Of a stretch of DNA of 64,000 nucleotides, positions 18,457-27,978 are shown piece after piece. The stretch spans positions 682,001 to 746,000 of the forward strand of contig NZ_CP058907.1 of NCBI RefSeq assembly GCF_013415845.1. The letters run 5' to 3'. How positions within the stretch are numbered: the first letter of the stretch is position 1; each line of letters begins with the position of its first letter. The position numbers and the translations under genes were made by a program. The DNA is from Rhodopseudomonas palustris. Lineage in GTDB: Bacteria; Pseudomonadota; Alphaproteobacteria; Rhizobiales; Xanthobacteraceae. The notes beneath the pieces were generated by a model. The model did not search any database, was not told the origin of the DNA, and saw only the letters and a program-made list of their open reading frames with translations.

Positions 18457-18833
18457 CGAGACTCTGCTGACGCGCCAGCGATTCTGGAGCGACGCGTTCC
18501 AGCGCGTTGCTTTCCGGATCAGCCGGCTAGGCGATGATGCCGGGGCCCAATTCATCCAACGTTTTTGAATCGATCTCGATATCGCGCTGACGCGTCTGCG
18601 GCGCGTATCGCCATTGGCTGGGTGGTACGCATTCTGATCGTGCCGGCGCCGTTCCGTCTCGTCCTCAACAGGCAAATTCTGCCGAGCAATCAAATTGTTC
18701 TGCCGTGGCGAACGCGCGCCTGATTTGGCCGCCTCGCCCGTTTGATCAGCAGACCACCTTGCGATCACCGCCACGACGATCACCACACGACCGAGTCCTC
18801 CGCCGCATCCGGCGAAGACAGGATGGCTGCGCC
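18457..18833 (+). promoter_or_regulatory. Region upstream of flgD with a second GGCAAATT-type motif
   Basis: 377 bases without a supported gene. GGCAAATTCTGCC at 18671-18683 and ATCAAATTGTTCTGCC at 18689-18704 resemble the dyads before the sigma gene and lie about 130 bp before the flgD ATG. They may be operators for the hook gene set. No sigma-54 type GG-N10-GC element was recognised. Confidence 0.4.
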
Positions 18834-19502
18834 ATGACCACGATTTCCAGCGCCGTATCGACGGCCGCCACCACGACCAGCACAGCGAGTTCGACCAGTT
18901 CGGCGTCTTCGTCGCTGAGCTCGAGCGATTTTCTCAGCCTGCTGATCAGCGAATTGCAAAACCAGGACCCGCTGAACGCGACCAGCACGACCGACTTCAT
19001 CAATCAGCTGACATCCTATGCGAATTTCAGCCAGCAGCAGGAGATCAACTCCAGCATGACTTCGCTGGCGAATTCGTTCTCCAGCCTGGTGACGCTGAAC
19101 TCCGTCAACTACATCGGTCACACCGTCGAAGCGAAGACCGACACGGCGACACTGACGGGCGGCTCGGCGACCTTCGGCTACACGCTGTCCTCGGCGGCCT
19201 CCGATGTGTCGATCAGCATCAAGGATTCCTCCGGCAACACCGTGTGGAGCGGCACGGGCTCGGGCAACGCGGGCTCCAACAGCTTCACCTGGGACGGCAA
19301 GAATTCGAGCGGCACCCAGCTCGCGGACGGCGGCCAGTACACCATCTCGGTGAGCGCGACCGATTCCGCCGGTAACTCCGTCTACAAATATTCGACCGTC
19401 AGCGGCACCGTGACCGGAATCGACACCTCGTCGAGCACGCCGGCCCTGCTCGTCAACGGCGTGTCGGTCAGCGCCAGCAACATCATCGGCGTTTCGTCCT
19501 GA
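18834..19502 (+). CDS. flgD: Flagellar hook assembly scaffold FlgD
   Basis: 222 residues from the ATG at 18834. The signature FLSLLISELQNQDPLNATST plus DFINQLTSYANFSQQQEIN is diagnostic of the FlgD N-domain. The C-terminal half has the FlgD Ig-like/tudor region (VSISIKDSSGNTVWSGTGSG, FTWDGKNSSGTQLADG). It caps the growing hook and is later replaced. It precedes flgE by 19 bp. Confidence 0.95.
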   Translation: MTTISSAVSTAATTTSTASSTSSASSSLSSSDFLSLLISELQNQDPLNATSTTDFINQLTSYANFSQQQEINSSMTSLANSFSSLVTLNSVNYIGHTVEAKTDTATLTGGSATFGYTLSSAASDVSISIKDSSGNTVWSGTGSGNAGSNSFTWDGKNSSGTQLADGGQYTISVSATDSAGNSVYKYSTVSGTVTGIDTSSSTPALLVNGVSVSASNIIGVSS

Positions 19503-19521
19503 GTGCGGCCGGAGTAGTATC

Positions 19522-20787
19522 ATGAGTCTCACTGGCGCGCTTTCCTCAGCGATTTCTGCGCTCAACGCGCAGAGCCAATCCCTGTCGATGATCTCCGACA
19601 ATATCGCCAACTCCGACACCACCGGCTACAAGACTACCTCGGCGATGTTCAGCCAGCTGGTGACGGCGTCGAGCAGCGCGACGTCCTACGCATCCGGCGG
19701 CGTCACCGTGGCGGGACGCGCCAACATCAGCCAGCAGGGACTTCTGGCCGCGACCAGCAACGCGACCGACGTTGCCATCCAGGGTTCCGGCTTTTTCGTC
19801 GTGTCCGACCAGACCTCCGGCGGCACAACGTCCTATACCCGAAATGGCGCGTTCTCGATCGACAACGCCGGCTACCTGGTCAACAGCGGCTATTACCTCG
19901 AAGGCTGGCGCACCGATGCCGACGGCAAGATCGTCGGCGACGCATCGTCGGCGACACTGTCGCCGATCAACACCAACGTGGCCGCGACCAGCGGCAGCGC
20001 GACCACCAAGACCACCTTCGCGGCCAATCTGCCGGCGGATGCCGCAACGGGCGCGACTTATTCGAGCTCGATGACGGTGTACGATTCGCTCGGCACCGCC
20101 AACTCGATCCAAGTGACTTGGACCAAGACCGCGTCGAATGCCTGGACGGCGAGCTTCGCCAATCCGACGCTGTCGTCGAGCACCAGCACCACCACCGGTA
20201 CCACCTCCGGCTCGGTGTCGCTGACGTTCAACAGTGATGGCTCACTCGCATCCACCAATCCCAGTCCGCCGACGATCTCGGTGTCCGGCTGGACCAACGG
20301 CGCTGCGAACAGCACGATCTCGCTCGATTTGGGAACGGTCGGTAAGACCAATGGCCTTACCCAATATGCATCGGGTGAAGCGACGCCGACCATCAATGTC
20401 ACCAGTATTTCGTCGGATGGCCTGCCTTACGGCAAACTGAGCAGCATCGCGGTCGGCGACGACGGCACGGTCAATGCCACCTATTCTAACGGACAGACCA
20501 TCGCGATCTACAAGATCGCGGTCGCGACCTTCAAGGATCCCGACGGCCTGTCGGTGAACAGCTACGGCATCTATTCGGTGACCGCGGCATCCGGTGATGC
20601 GTCGGTGCAGACGTCCGGCAGCAACGGTGCCGGCAAGATCTACGGCAGCGAGCTGGAATCCAGCACCACCGACACGTCGAGCCAATTCGCCAGCATGATC
20701 TCGGCGCAGCAAGCTTATTCGGCAGCCTCGCAGGTGATCACGACGGTGAACAAGATGTTCGACACCCTGATCTCGGCAATGAGGTAG
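19522..20787 (+). CDS. flgE: Flagellar hook protein FlgE
   Basis: 421 residues. The N-terminal rod/hook motif is ALSSAISALNAQSQSLSMIS, then DNIANSDTTGYKTTSAMF. The body is Ser/Thr-rich (FlgE D1/D2), with the common FlgE segment SSMTVYDSLGTANSIQVTWT. The C-terminal helix is QAYSAASQVITTVNKMFDTL. It forms the universal-joint hook between basal body and filament. Confidence 0.95.
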   Translation: MSLTGALSSAISALNAQSQSLSMISDNIANSDTTGYKTTSAMFSQLVTASSSATSYASGGVTVAGRANISQQGLLAATSNATDVAIQGSGFFVVSDQTSGGTTSYTRNGAFSIDNAGYLVNSGYYLEGWRTDADGKIVGDASSATLSPINTNVAATSGSATTKTTFAANLPADAATGATYSSSMTVYDSLGTANSIQVTWTKTASNAWTASFANPTLSSSTSTTTGTTSGSVSLTFNSDGSLASTNPSPPTISVSGWTNGAANSTISLDLGTVGKTNGLTQYASGEATPTINVTSISSDGLPYGKLSSIAVGDDGTVNATYSNGQTIAIYKIAVATFKDPDGLSVNSYGIYSVTAASGDASVQTSGSNGAGKIYGSELESSTTDTSSQFASMISAQQAYSAASQVITTVNKMFDTLISAMR

Positions 20788-20792
20788 CCGCC

Positions 20793-21050
20793 ATGGTCAC
20801 TGCCGTCAGCGATGAGACGCATCTCGAATTGCTGCTCAGCCGGCTAGCACGGCTCAAGCTGCTGTCGCAGGCAGTGGACGGCGGCGATCGCGGCCAACTG
20901 GTCGCGCTGCTGGACGAGATCGAGAAGATCAAGCGTGAGCTCGTCCGAGGCCGGGAGCGGGTCGGCAGCGAGATGGCCCGCGCGACGACGCGGACCACGG
21001 CGATCAAGGCCTACGCGCGCGGGGCAGGCGTACCCGTGCGGCGTCACTGA
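20793..21050 (+). CDS. Small helical protein between flgE and flgN-like gene
   Basis: 85 residues, starting 5 bp after the flgE stop. It reads as two amphipathic helices (HLELLLSRLARLKLLSQAVD and LVALLDEIEKIKRELVRG) followed by a basic tail. Its size and helical character suit a flagellar export chaperone (FliT/FlgN type), but I recognise no family motif. The tight spacing in the operon supports it being a real gene. Confidence 0.6.
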   Translation: MVTAVSDETHLELLLSRLARLKLLSQAVDGGDRGQLVALLDEIEKIKRELVRGRERVGSEMARATTRTTAIKAYARGAGVPVRRH

Positions 21051-21065
21051 ATTCGAACAACGGGA

Positions 21066-21527
21066 ATGATGAAGATGGCACAGATTGGCACCCCCACGGT
21101 TTCCCCGGTGAGCGACGAGCGCGCGCTGGCGATGATCGCGCTGATCGATGACCTGATCCTGGTGATCGACGACGAGAATGTCGAACTCGCCAAGGGATTG
21201 CCCGCGTCGCGGCTGAAGCAGGTCGACGAGAAGGCGCGGCTCGCCGAGCTGTTTGAGCGCTGGGTGGCTGAATGCACTGGCGGCAATGGGGCGATCCAGG
21301 TGCAGAACCGCCAGCTGCGCGACAGACTGCTCGACCGGATTCTTCAGCTCCGTGGCGCGATGGATGAAAACCTGATGCGTCTGCGCGCTGCGATCGAAGC
21401 CAGCAATCGTCGGATCGAGGCGGTGATGCAGGCGATCCGCGAGCAACTGGCCGGCAATGCGCCGTATGGCGCCGCCGGGACGCGCACCGCCCGCGCGGTG
21501 TCGTGCGGGACCAGCCTTCGCGCCTGA
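21066..21527 (+). CDS. FlgN-like flagellar export chaperone
   Basis: 153 residues, almost entirely helical. It contains MIALIDDLILVIDDENVELA, LARLFER-like helices, and QVQNRQLRDRLLDRILQLRG. Size, helix pattern and position immediately before flgK match FlgN, the chaperone for the hook-filament junction proteins FlgK and FlgL. Sequence identity to FlgN is low by nature, so the call leans on context. Confidence 0.6.
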   Translation: MMKMAQIGTPTVSPVSDERALAMIALIDDLILVIDDENVELAKGLPASRLKQVDEKARLAELFERWVAECTGGNGAIQVQNRQLRDRLLDRILQLRGAMDENLMRLRAAIEASNRRIEAVMQAIREQLAGNAPYGAAGTRTARAVSCGTSLRA

Positions 21528-21548
21528 TCCAAGCCCAGGGAGGTTCGC

Positions 21549-23312
21549 GTGTCGCTCAACATCGCCCGCAGCATCGCGTTCAGCGGCCTCGCGGCGACGC
21601 AGGTCCAGATCTCAGTGACCTCGGCGAACATCTCGAATGCCGACACGACGGGCTACACCAAGAAGACGGCCGGTCAGGCCAGCAGCGTCACCGGCGGGGT
21701 CGGCACCGGCGTCACCGTCACCGGCATCACCAGCTCGGTCGACAAGCTGCTGTTGAAATCGCTGATCGCGGCGAATTCGGACCTGGGCGCGGCCGACACC
21801 ACCAACAGCTACCTGACCTCGCTGCAGCAGCTCTACGGCTCCTCGACCAGCGCCACCAGTACCTCGACCGGAACCTCGCTCGCCAATACGCTGGCATCGC
21901 TGGAGTCGGCGTTGTCGTCGCTTGCGAGCACGCCGACCAGTTCGGCGCTGCAGTCCAATGTGGTCGATGCGCTCGACAGCGTGACGTCGCAATTGCGCGA
22001 GACCTCCAGCGGCATCCAGAAACTGCGGTCCAATGCCGATCAGGACATCGCTTCGGCGGTCGGCTCGGTGAACGACGATGTGCAGAAGATCGCCGATCTG
22101 AATGCGGCGATCAAACAGGCGGCGGCCGCGGGCCAGTCGACGGCGGATCTCGAAGACAAGCGCAACACCGCGCTGCAGGATCTGTCGTCTCAGATGAACA
22201 TCAGCTACTACACCGCGTCGAACGGCGATCTGCAGGTCTATACCGCAACCGGTCAGGCGCTGGTCGACAGCACGGCGCATCCTTTGAGCTACACTACGAC
22301 GGCGAGCGTCAGCGCCGCGACCAGCTACAGCAGCAGCGGCTTCAGCGGCATCATGCTCAATGGCGTCAATGTCACGTCGCAGATCACGTCGGGCAAAATC
22401 GGTGCACTGGTGACGCTGCGCGACCAGACGCTACCGGCCGCCCAATCGCAACTCGACGAACTGGCACAGCAGCTTGCGACCAGGCTCAATGCTGTGTCCA
22501 ACAGCCAGACCACGCTGCCGCCGCCAGCGAGCCTGACTGGTACCGCCACGGTCGGCAGTTCGGACGCGTTGTCCGCGACGGGCTCGATGCGTCTCGCGGT
22601 CACCGATTCAAGCGGCAAGCTGATCTCCTATAGCGATCTCGATTTGTCGTCCTATTCGAATGTGGGTGATCTGGTGAACGCCATTAACGGCGTGTCCGGG
22701 CTGTCGGCCACGATCGATTCCAGCGGGCACCTGAAGATCGCCACGACCGCGTCCAACACAGGCGTTTCGATTGCGGGGCTCACCAGTTCGGTCGGCAGCG
22801 CCGGTGAAAGCTTCTCCGACTATTTCGGCCTCAACGATCTCGTAACCGCCACCGGGGCGTCGGACATCGCGGTCCGTAGCGATATCCTGTCCGGCAAAAC
22901 GTCGCTGTCGCTGGCGACACTGTCGTCGTCGGCACTGCTCACCATCGGTAGCTCGGTGCTGTCGTCCGATGGCGCCAGCGCTGCCAGTGCGCTGTACGAT
23001 GTGCTGACCGGATCGACCAGCTTCAAAGCGGTGGGGGGGCTGGCGGCCGTCACCGGCTCGTTCGCCGGCTTCGCCTCGACCATCGTTTCCAGCGTCGCGG
23101 GGAAAGCGTCGCAGGCGTCCTCGACCTACAGCGCCAAGGAGGCTGCGCAATCGACCTACGCCAATTCGCTGTCGTCGCAGTCCGGCGTCAATCTCGATGA
23201 AGAGTCGGCGCGGCTCAGCGAATTGCAGAATAAATACACTGCCGCTTCACAACTGATCCAGGCGATCAATGCGATGTTCACCGCGCTGGTCAGCGCCGTG
23301 AGCTCGACCTGA
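21549..23312 (+). CDS. flgK: Flagellar hook-associated protein 1 FlgK
   Basis: 587 residues from a GTG. The N-terminus ARSIAFSGLAATQVQISVTS plus ANISNADTTGYTKKTA is the rod/hook/HAP motif. Further FlgK features are LNAAIKQAAAAGQSTADLED followed by KRNTALQDLSSQM, and the C-terminal SGVNLDEESARLSELQNKYT, then AASQLIQAINAMFTALVSAV. It forms the hook-filament junction with FlgL. Confidence 0.95.
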   Translation: MSLNIARSIAFSGLAATQVQISVTSANISNADTTGYTKKTAGQASSVTGGVGTGVTVTGITSSVDKLLLKSLIAANSDLGAADTTNSYLTSLQQLYGSSTSATSTSTGTSLANTLASLESALSSLASTPTSSALQSNVVDALDSVTSQLRETSSGIQKLRSNADQDIASAVGSVNDDVQKIADLNAAIKQAAAAGQSTADLEDKRNTALQDLSSQMNISYYTASNGDLQVYTATGQALVDSTAHPLSYTTTASVSAATSYSSSGFSGIMLNGVNVTSQITSGKIGALVTLRDQTLPAAQSQLDELAQQLATRLNAVSNSQTTLPPPASLTGTATVGSSDALSATGSMRLAVTDSSGKLISYSDLDLSSYSNVGDLVNAINGVSGLSATIDSSGHLKIATTASNTGVSIAGLTSSVGSAGESFSDYFGLNDLVTATGASDIAVRSDILSGKTSLSLATLSSSALLTIGSSVLSSDGASAASALYDVLTGSTSFKAVGGLAAVTGSFAGFASTIVSSVAGKASQASSTYSAKEAAQSTYANSLSSQSGVNLDEESARLSELQNKYTAASQLIQAINAMFTALVSAVSST

Positions 23313-23327
23313 CGCTGGAGCCAGCGC

Positions 23328-24239
23328 ATGACGGTGATGCGGGTCGCGACCTTCGCGCAGTCCGGACAGATGATCGCAGACGCGCTGCGGGTGCAGTCGC
23401 GGATGGCGGAGCTGCAGATCCAGGAAGCCTCGGGCGTGAAGTCCGAGAGCTTCGCCGGCTACGGCGCCGACGCCCAGCACGTCGTCAATCTGCAGGTCGG
23501 GGTCACCCGCGCGCAGTCTTACATCGATGCGGCGACGCTGGCCGGCGGCAAAGTCCAGGTGATGTATTCGGCGGCCGGCTCGATCGCCGACATCGTAACG
23601 CAGCTCCGCTCGCAGCTCAGTGCGGCGTCGACTGGAAGCACCACCGAAGCGACCTCGGCGATCAGCTCGGCGCAGCAGATGCTGCAGCAGGTGGGGTCGC
23701 TGCTGAATACGCAATACGACGGCCAATACGTATTTGCCGGCAGTAAGACATCGACGCCGCCGGTCGATCTCAGCAGCTTTGCCTCGAGCGCCGGCAGCAC
23801 CACTACCGCCGACACCAGCTATTACGTCGGCGACGATGCGACCACGTCCGTCCGCGTCAGCGCCGACCAGTCGGTGGCCTACGGCGTCAATGCCGACAAC
23901 TCCGCGTTCGAGCAGGTGATGCGCGTGCTGCGCTATGTGGCCAACAGTTCGTCGCTGTCCTCTGGCCAGATCGCGACGGCGCTCGATCTGGCGAGTTCCG
24001 CGCTTGATGCGACTGCCTCGGTGCAGGAAAGACTCGGAAACGCGGCGTCCGCGATCGAGAACGCCAGTGCGCGGCAGAGCGACTACAAGAGCTTCGCCTC
24101 GACGCTGGCGAGTGACCTGACCAGCGTTGACGTCGCTGCGGTCACCGCCGAACTGTCGACCTACCAGTCGCAATTGACCGCGTCGTATTCGGCGATCGGC
24201 AAGATCTTCAGTCTCAATCTTGCCAGCTATCTGAAATGA
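23328..24239 (+). CDS. flgL: Flagellar hook-associated protein 3 FlgL
   Basis: 303 residues. The N-domain is flagellin-like with ALRVQSRMAELQIQEASGVK, while QVMYSAAGSIADIVTQLRSQ and LLNTQYDGQYVFAGSKT (a strong FlgL motif) follow. The C-terminal helix is ASTLASDLTSVDVAAVTAEL. It follows flgK by 15 bp and is the last gene of the flagellar block. It converges on badK with only 19 bp between stops. Confidence 0.93.
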   Translation: MTVMRVATFAQSGQMIADALRVQSRMAELQIQEASGVKSESFAGYGADAQHVVNLQVGVTRAQSYIDAATLAGGKVQVMYSAAGSIADIVTQLRSQLSAASTGSTTEATSAISSAQQMLQQVGSLLNTQYDGQYVFAGSKTSTPPVDLSSFASSAGSTTTADTSYYVGDDATTSVRVSADQSVAYGVNADNSAFEQVMRVLRYVANSSSLSSGQIATALDLASSALDATASVQERLGNAASAIENASARQSDYKSFASTLASDLTSVDVAAVTAELSTYQSQLTASYSAIGKIFSLNLASYLK

Positions 24240-24258
24240 CGAGGCGGCGCCGCACCGC

Positions 24259-25035
24259 CTAGCGGTGGGTGAACTGCGGTGCGCGTTTTTCGAGGAAGGC
24301 TTGAATGCCCTCGCGGGCGTCGGCGCTGGCGAAGCGGGCATGCAACTCGCGGCGTTCGAACAGGATGCCTTCGGCGAGCGTGCTTTCGAATGCGCGGTTG
24401 AGGCTTTCCTTCAGCGCCATCAGGGCGGGGGCGGAGAACGCCGCGATCGTGGTGGCCAGCGCCACGGTCTCGTCGCGCAGTCTGTCGTCATCGACCACGC
24501 GCGACACCAGGCCGTAGCGATCGGCCTCTTCGGCGTTGAGCGGCCGCGCCGACAGGCACATGTCCATCGCCTTCGCCTTGCCGATCGCGCGCGGCAAGCG
24601 TTGCGTGCCGCCGGCGCCGGGCAACAGGCCGAGCTTGATTTCCGGCAGCGCGAATTTGGCACTGCGGCCGGCGATCACGATGTCGCAGGCGAGCGCCAAT
24701 TCGCAGCCGCCGCCATAAGCGAGGCCGCCCACCGCGGCCAGCACCGGCTTTCGCACCTGACGGATCGTCTCCCAATTGCGGGTGATGAAGTTCGAGCCGT
24801 AGACGTCACTATAGCTCCACGCCGCCATCGAGGCGATGTCGGCGCCTGCCGCGAACGCGCGGGCATTGCCGGCGATCACGATCGCGCCGATGCCGTCGTC
24901 GGCATCGAACGCCAGCAGCGCGGCGCCGAGCGCATCCATCAGCGCATCGTTCAGGGCGTTGAGGACTTCAGGGCGGTTCAGCGTGATGATGCCGACCCGG
25001 CCCTGGGTTTCGGTGATAATGGGATTGGACGACAA
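24259..25035 (-). CDS. badK: Cyclohex-1-ene-1-carboxyl-CoA hydratase
   Basis: 258 residues, crotonase family. The oxyanion-hole region AFAAGADIASM and both hydratase glutamates are present: E112 in YGGGCELALACDIV and E132 in LPEIKLGLLPGAGGTQRL. BadK adds water to cyclohex-1-ene-1-carboxyl-CoA, giving 2-hydroxycyclohexane-1-carboxyl-CoA, where the benzoate and cyclohexanecarboxylate routes merge. It is the last gene of the badH-badI-aliB-aliA-badK operon, which published work in R. palustris shows to be repressed by BadR. Confidence 0.93.
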   Translation of the reverse strand: MSSNPIITETQGRVGIITLNRPEVLNALNDALMDALGAALLAFDADDGIGAIVIAGNARAFAAGADIASMAAWSYSDVYGSNFITRNWETIRQVRKPVLAAVGGLAYGGGCELALACDIVIAGRSAKFALPEIKLGLLPGAGGTQRLPRAIGKAKAMDMCLSARPLNAEEADRYGLVSRVVDDDRLRDETVALATTIAAFSAPALMALKESLNRAFESTLAEGILFERRELHARFASADAREGIQAFLEKRAPQFTHR

Positions 25036-25062
25036 GGTCGTGCTCCGTGATCGGTGTGCACT

Positions 25063-26706
25063 TTACAGATCGTTGTGCTGCAGCATCTCGCGCAGCCGGA
25101 ATTTCTGGATCTTGCCGGACGGCGTCGCCGGCATCGCATCGCGGACGACTAGCCGCTCGGGGATGTATTGCAGCGCCAGCTTCTGCGCCTTCAGGAACTC
25201 GACCATTGCGGCGAAGTCGATGCTTGCGCCGGTCTTCGGCACCACCACGGCGCAGGCGCGCTCGCCAAGCCGTTCGTCCGGATAGGCGACGATCGCGACC
25301 TGGGCGACGGCGGGGTGCTTGTAGAGCAGCGCCTCGACCTCGACGACCGGGATGTTTTCGCCGCCGCGGATGATCACGTCCTTGCTGCGGCCGCTGATCC
25401 GGATGTAGCCATCGGCCGTCATGTAGGCGAGGTCGCCGGTGTCGAACCAGCCGTCGGCGTCGGTGCCGTTCCAATGCGGCCGCTTCAGATAGCCACCGAA
25501 GTTCGAACACGACCGTACCACCAGCCGGCCGATCTGGTTCGGCGGCAGCGCTTTGCCGTCGCCATCGATTACTTTCACCTCGACGCCGGGCAGCGGGCAG
25601 CCGTCGGTGGTCGAGGCGAGCTTGTCGTCGTCGTCGAGCTTGATCAGCGTCACCGCGCCGTTCTCGGTCATGCCCCAGGCCGACACGATCTTGGCGCCGA
25701 GACCGGCCTGAGCCTGTTCGACCAGCGGCCCGGGAATCGGCGCGCCGGCGCACAGGAAGGTCTTCAGGCTGGGTACCGGCTCGTCGCTCTCCTTCACCAC
25801 GCGGGTCAGGTCGGTGAGGAACGGCGTCGACGCCATGGTGAAGGTGACGCGCTCGGTGCGAATCAGTTCGGCCGCTTTCGTCGGCTCCCAGATGTCCTGC
25901 AGCACCGCGCTGGCGCGCAGCATGATCGGCATCATCAGCCCGTACATGAAGCCGGTCTGATGTGCCATCGGCGACGCCATCAGGATCACGTCGGACTCGC
26001 GAAGCGCGAGCCGCTGCGCGTAGGGCACGATATTGGCCATCAGCGTGTTGGCGCTGTGCATCACGCCTTTCGGCTCGCCGGTGGTGCCGGAGGTGTAGAT
26101 CAGTTGTGTGATGTCGTCAGGAGAAGGACGGCTGCCTTGAAGGATCGTCGCGGCGTCCGGCTGCTTTTCCCATTCGGGCGTTGTCAGCAGCGTGTCGAAA
26201 TCGTCTGCACCGCCGCCATCGACCACGACGATCGTACGCAGAGCCGGCAGATCGGGCTGCAGGCTACGCGCCATCGCTTCATGGTCGAAGCCGCGGAAGC
26301 TCTTCGGCACCACCAGTACCTTGGCGTCGCCGTGCTTCAGCATGAACGACAGCTCGCGCTCACGGAAGATCGGCATTAGCGGGTTGAGCACCGCGCCGAT
26401 CCGCGAGCAGGCGAGATACAGCACGGTGAACTGCCACCAGTTCGGCAGCTGCATCGCGACGACATCGCCGTGGCCGACGCCGAGCCGGCTGAGGCCAACC
26501 GCGACGCGATCGGCCAGCGTCGGGAGCTCGCGGTAGCTGAAGCGGCGCACCGCGCCGCCGTCGAGCCGAACCGCGGTCAGTGCGACTTTGTCGGGGCAAT
26601 ACGCCGCGCAGGCATCGAGATCGTCGTTGATGGTTCGGTCGTGCCACAGGCCGGCGGCGATGCTCGCGGCGCGGCGTGGCGGCAGCAGAACGGCGTCGAA
26701 CTCCAT
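25063..26706 (-). CDS. aliA: Cyclohexanecarboxylate-CoA ligase
   Basis: 547 residues from the ATG at 26706, preceded by GGGGGAAAC. ANL-superfamily adenylate-forming enzyme: P-loop-like QLIYTSGTTGEPKGVMHSAN, A5 WGMTENG, A7/A8 WFDTGDLAYM and YIRISGRSKDVIIRGGENI, and A10 PATPSGKIQKFRLRE. The A10 lysine is K532, the residue reported to be acetylated by the R. palustris Pat-type acetyltransferases, which also supports this start. It activates cyclohexanecarboxylate at the cost of ATP. The open frame extends upstream but overlaps aliB. Confidence 0.93.
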   Translation of the reverse strand: MEFDAVLLPPRRAASIAAGLWHDRTINDDLDACAAYCPDKVALTAVRLDGGAVRRFSYRELPTLADRVAVGLSRLGVGHGDVVAMQLPNWWQFTVLYLACSRIGAVLNPLMPIFRERELSFMLKHGDAKVLVVPKSFRGFDHEAMARSLQPDLPALRTIVVVDGGGADDFDTLLTTPEWEKQPDAATILQGSRPSPDDITQLIYTSGTTGEPKGVMHSANTLMANIVPYAQRLALRESDVILMASPMAHQTGFMYGLMMPIMLRASAVLQDIWEPTKAAELIRTERVTFTMASTPFLTDLTRVVKESDEPVPSLKTFLCAGAPIPGPLVEQAQAGLGAKIVSAWGMTENGAVTLIKLDDDDKLASTTDGCPLPGVEVKVIDGDGKALPPNQIGRLVVRSCSNFGGYLKRPHWNGTDADGWFDTGDLAYMTADGYIRISGRSKDVIIRGGENIPVVEVEALLYKHPAVAQVAIVAYPDERLGERACAVVVPKTGASIDFAAMVEFLKAQKLALQYIPERLVVRDAMPATPSGKIQKFRLREMLQHNDL

Positions 26707-26762
26707 GTTTCCCCCGGAATAGTTGTTCGTTATGGACGCGAAATGTCGGGCGGCGCCTCCGT

Positions 26763-27914
26763 TCAGGCCGGCACTGCGGCGCGGCCGGCCCGGTGGCGCG
26801 CGATGATCGTCTTCATGATCTGCGCGGTGCCGTCGCCGATCTGGAAGCCGAGCACGTCGCGCAGCCGCTGCTCCATCGGGCCGCGGTCGTAGCCACCGTG
26901 GCCGTGCATCAGCAGGCATTGATGGATCACGTCGTAAGCGAGCTTCGGCGCCCACCATTTGCACATCGCGGCCTCGGCGCTGTGCGGGGCGCCGTGGTCC
27001 TTTAGCCAAAGCGCCTGCAGGCACAACAGACGCGCGGCCTCGACCTGGGTGTCGAGGTCAGCGAGCGGATGCGACACGCCCTGAAACGCCGACAGCGGTT
27101 TGCCGAACGCCTGCCGCTCCGCGACATGCGCCCAGGTCTCCTCGAGTGCGACGCGCGCGACGGCGAGCACTTGCAGGCCGATCAGCGCGCGGGAGAAGTC
27201 AAAGCCCTGCATCACCTGGACGAAGCCCTTGTTCTCGTCGCCGAGCCGATGCGCGGTCGGGACGCGAACGTTCTCGAAAAACAGCGAGCCGCGGCCGATC
27301 GCACGCTGGCCGTGGCAGTCGAACCTGTTGCGGGTGATGCCGGGCAGGTCCATCGGAATCAGCAGCGCGGTGACGCCATGTGCGCCGGCGTCGATCGAGC
27401 CGGTGCGGCCGAACACTACCGCCGCATCCGCCTGATCGGCTGCGGAGATCGAAGTCTTCTCGCCATTGACGATGTAGTCGTCGCCGTCGCGCTCGATCCG
27501 CAGCCGCAGGTTCGCCGCATCCGAGCCGCCGCGCGGTTCGGTCAGCGCGATCGCGAACAGCGCGTCGCCGGCGATCAGCTTCGTCAGCCACGGCTGCACG
27601 ATCTCGCGCTGGCCGTGCTGCGACAGGATCTGACCGTTCAGCGAGGCCAGCAGATTGACGTAGGACATGCTGAGGTCGGCGCGCGCGATCTCCTCGTGGA
27701 TCACGCCGGCCGCGAGGCTGCCCATGCCGAGCCCGCCGCAGGCTTCCGGCAGTTCGGGCGCGATGAAGCCCATCTCGCCCATCGCCTTCATCAAGCCGCG
27801 GTCGAGCACCCGCGTCCGGTCGCGTTCCTGAAATCCCGGCGCGATCCGGTCGGCGGCGAACCGCCGGGCCTGCGTGGCCAGCGCCACGAGGTCTTCATTC
27901 AAATATGGATTCAT
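26763..27914 (-). CDS. aliB: Cyclohexanecarboxyl-CoA dehydrogenase (acyl-CoA dehydrogenase family)
   Basis: 383 residues. Family signatures are IALTEPRGGSDAANLRLRIE (FAD/substrate loop), YIVNGEKTSIS, and the C-terminal helix GPMEQRLRDVLGFQIGDGTA. It oxidises cyclohexanecarboxyl-CoA to cyclohex-1-ene-1-carboxyl-CoA, using FAD and presumably electron-transfer flavoprotein. It sits between badI and aliA in the BadR-controlled operon, 64 bp after badI. Confidence 0.93.
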   Translation of the reverse strand: MNPYLNEDLVALATQARRFAADRIAPGFQERDRTRVLDRGLMKAMGEMGFIAPELPEACGGLGMGSLAAGVIHEEIARADLSMSYVNLLASLNGQILSQHGQREIVQPWLTKLIAGDALFAIALTEPRGGSDAANLRLRIERDGDDYIVNGEKTSISAADQADAAVVFGRTGSIDAGAHGVTALLIPMDLPGITRNRFDCHGQRAIGRGSLFFENVRVPTAHRLGDENKGFVQVMQGFDFSRALIGLQVLAVARVALEETWAHVAERQAFGKPLSAFQGVSHPLADLDTQVEAARLLCLQALWLKDHGAPHSAEAAMCKWWAPKLAYDVIHQCLLMHGHGGYDRGPMEQRLRDVLGFQIGDGTAQIMKTIIARHRAGRAAVPA

Positions 27915-27978
27915 GCCTCGCCCTCCTTGAGAATTCGAGCGCCGGCGTTGCCGGCGCCGTTCGTCGGCGGGAGAGCGG

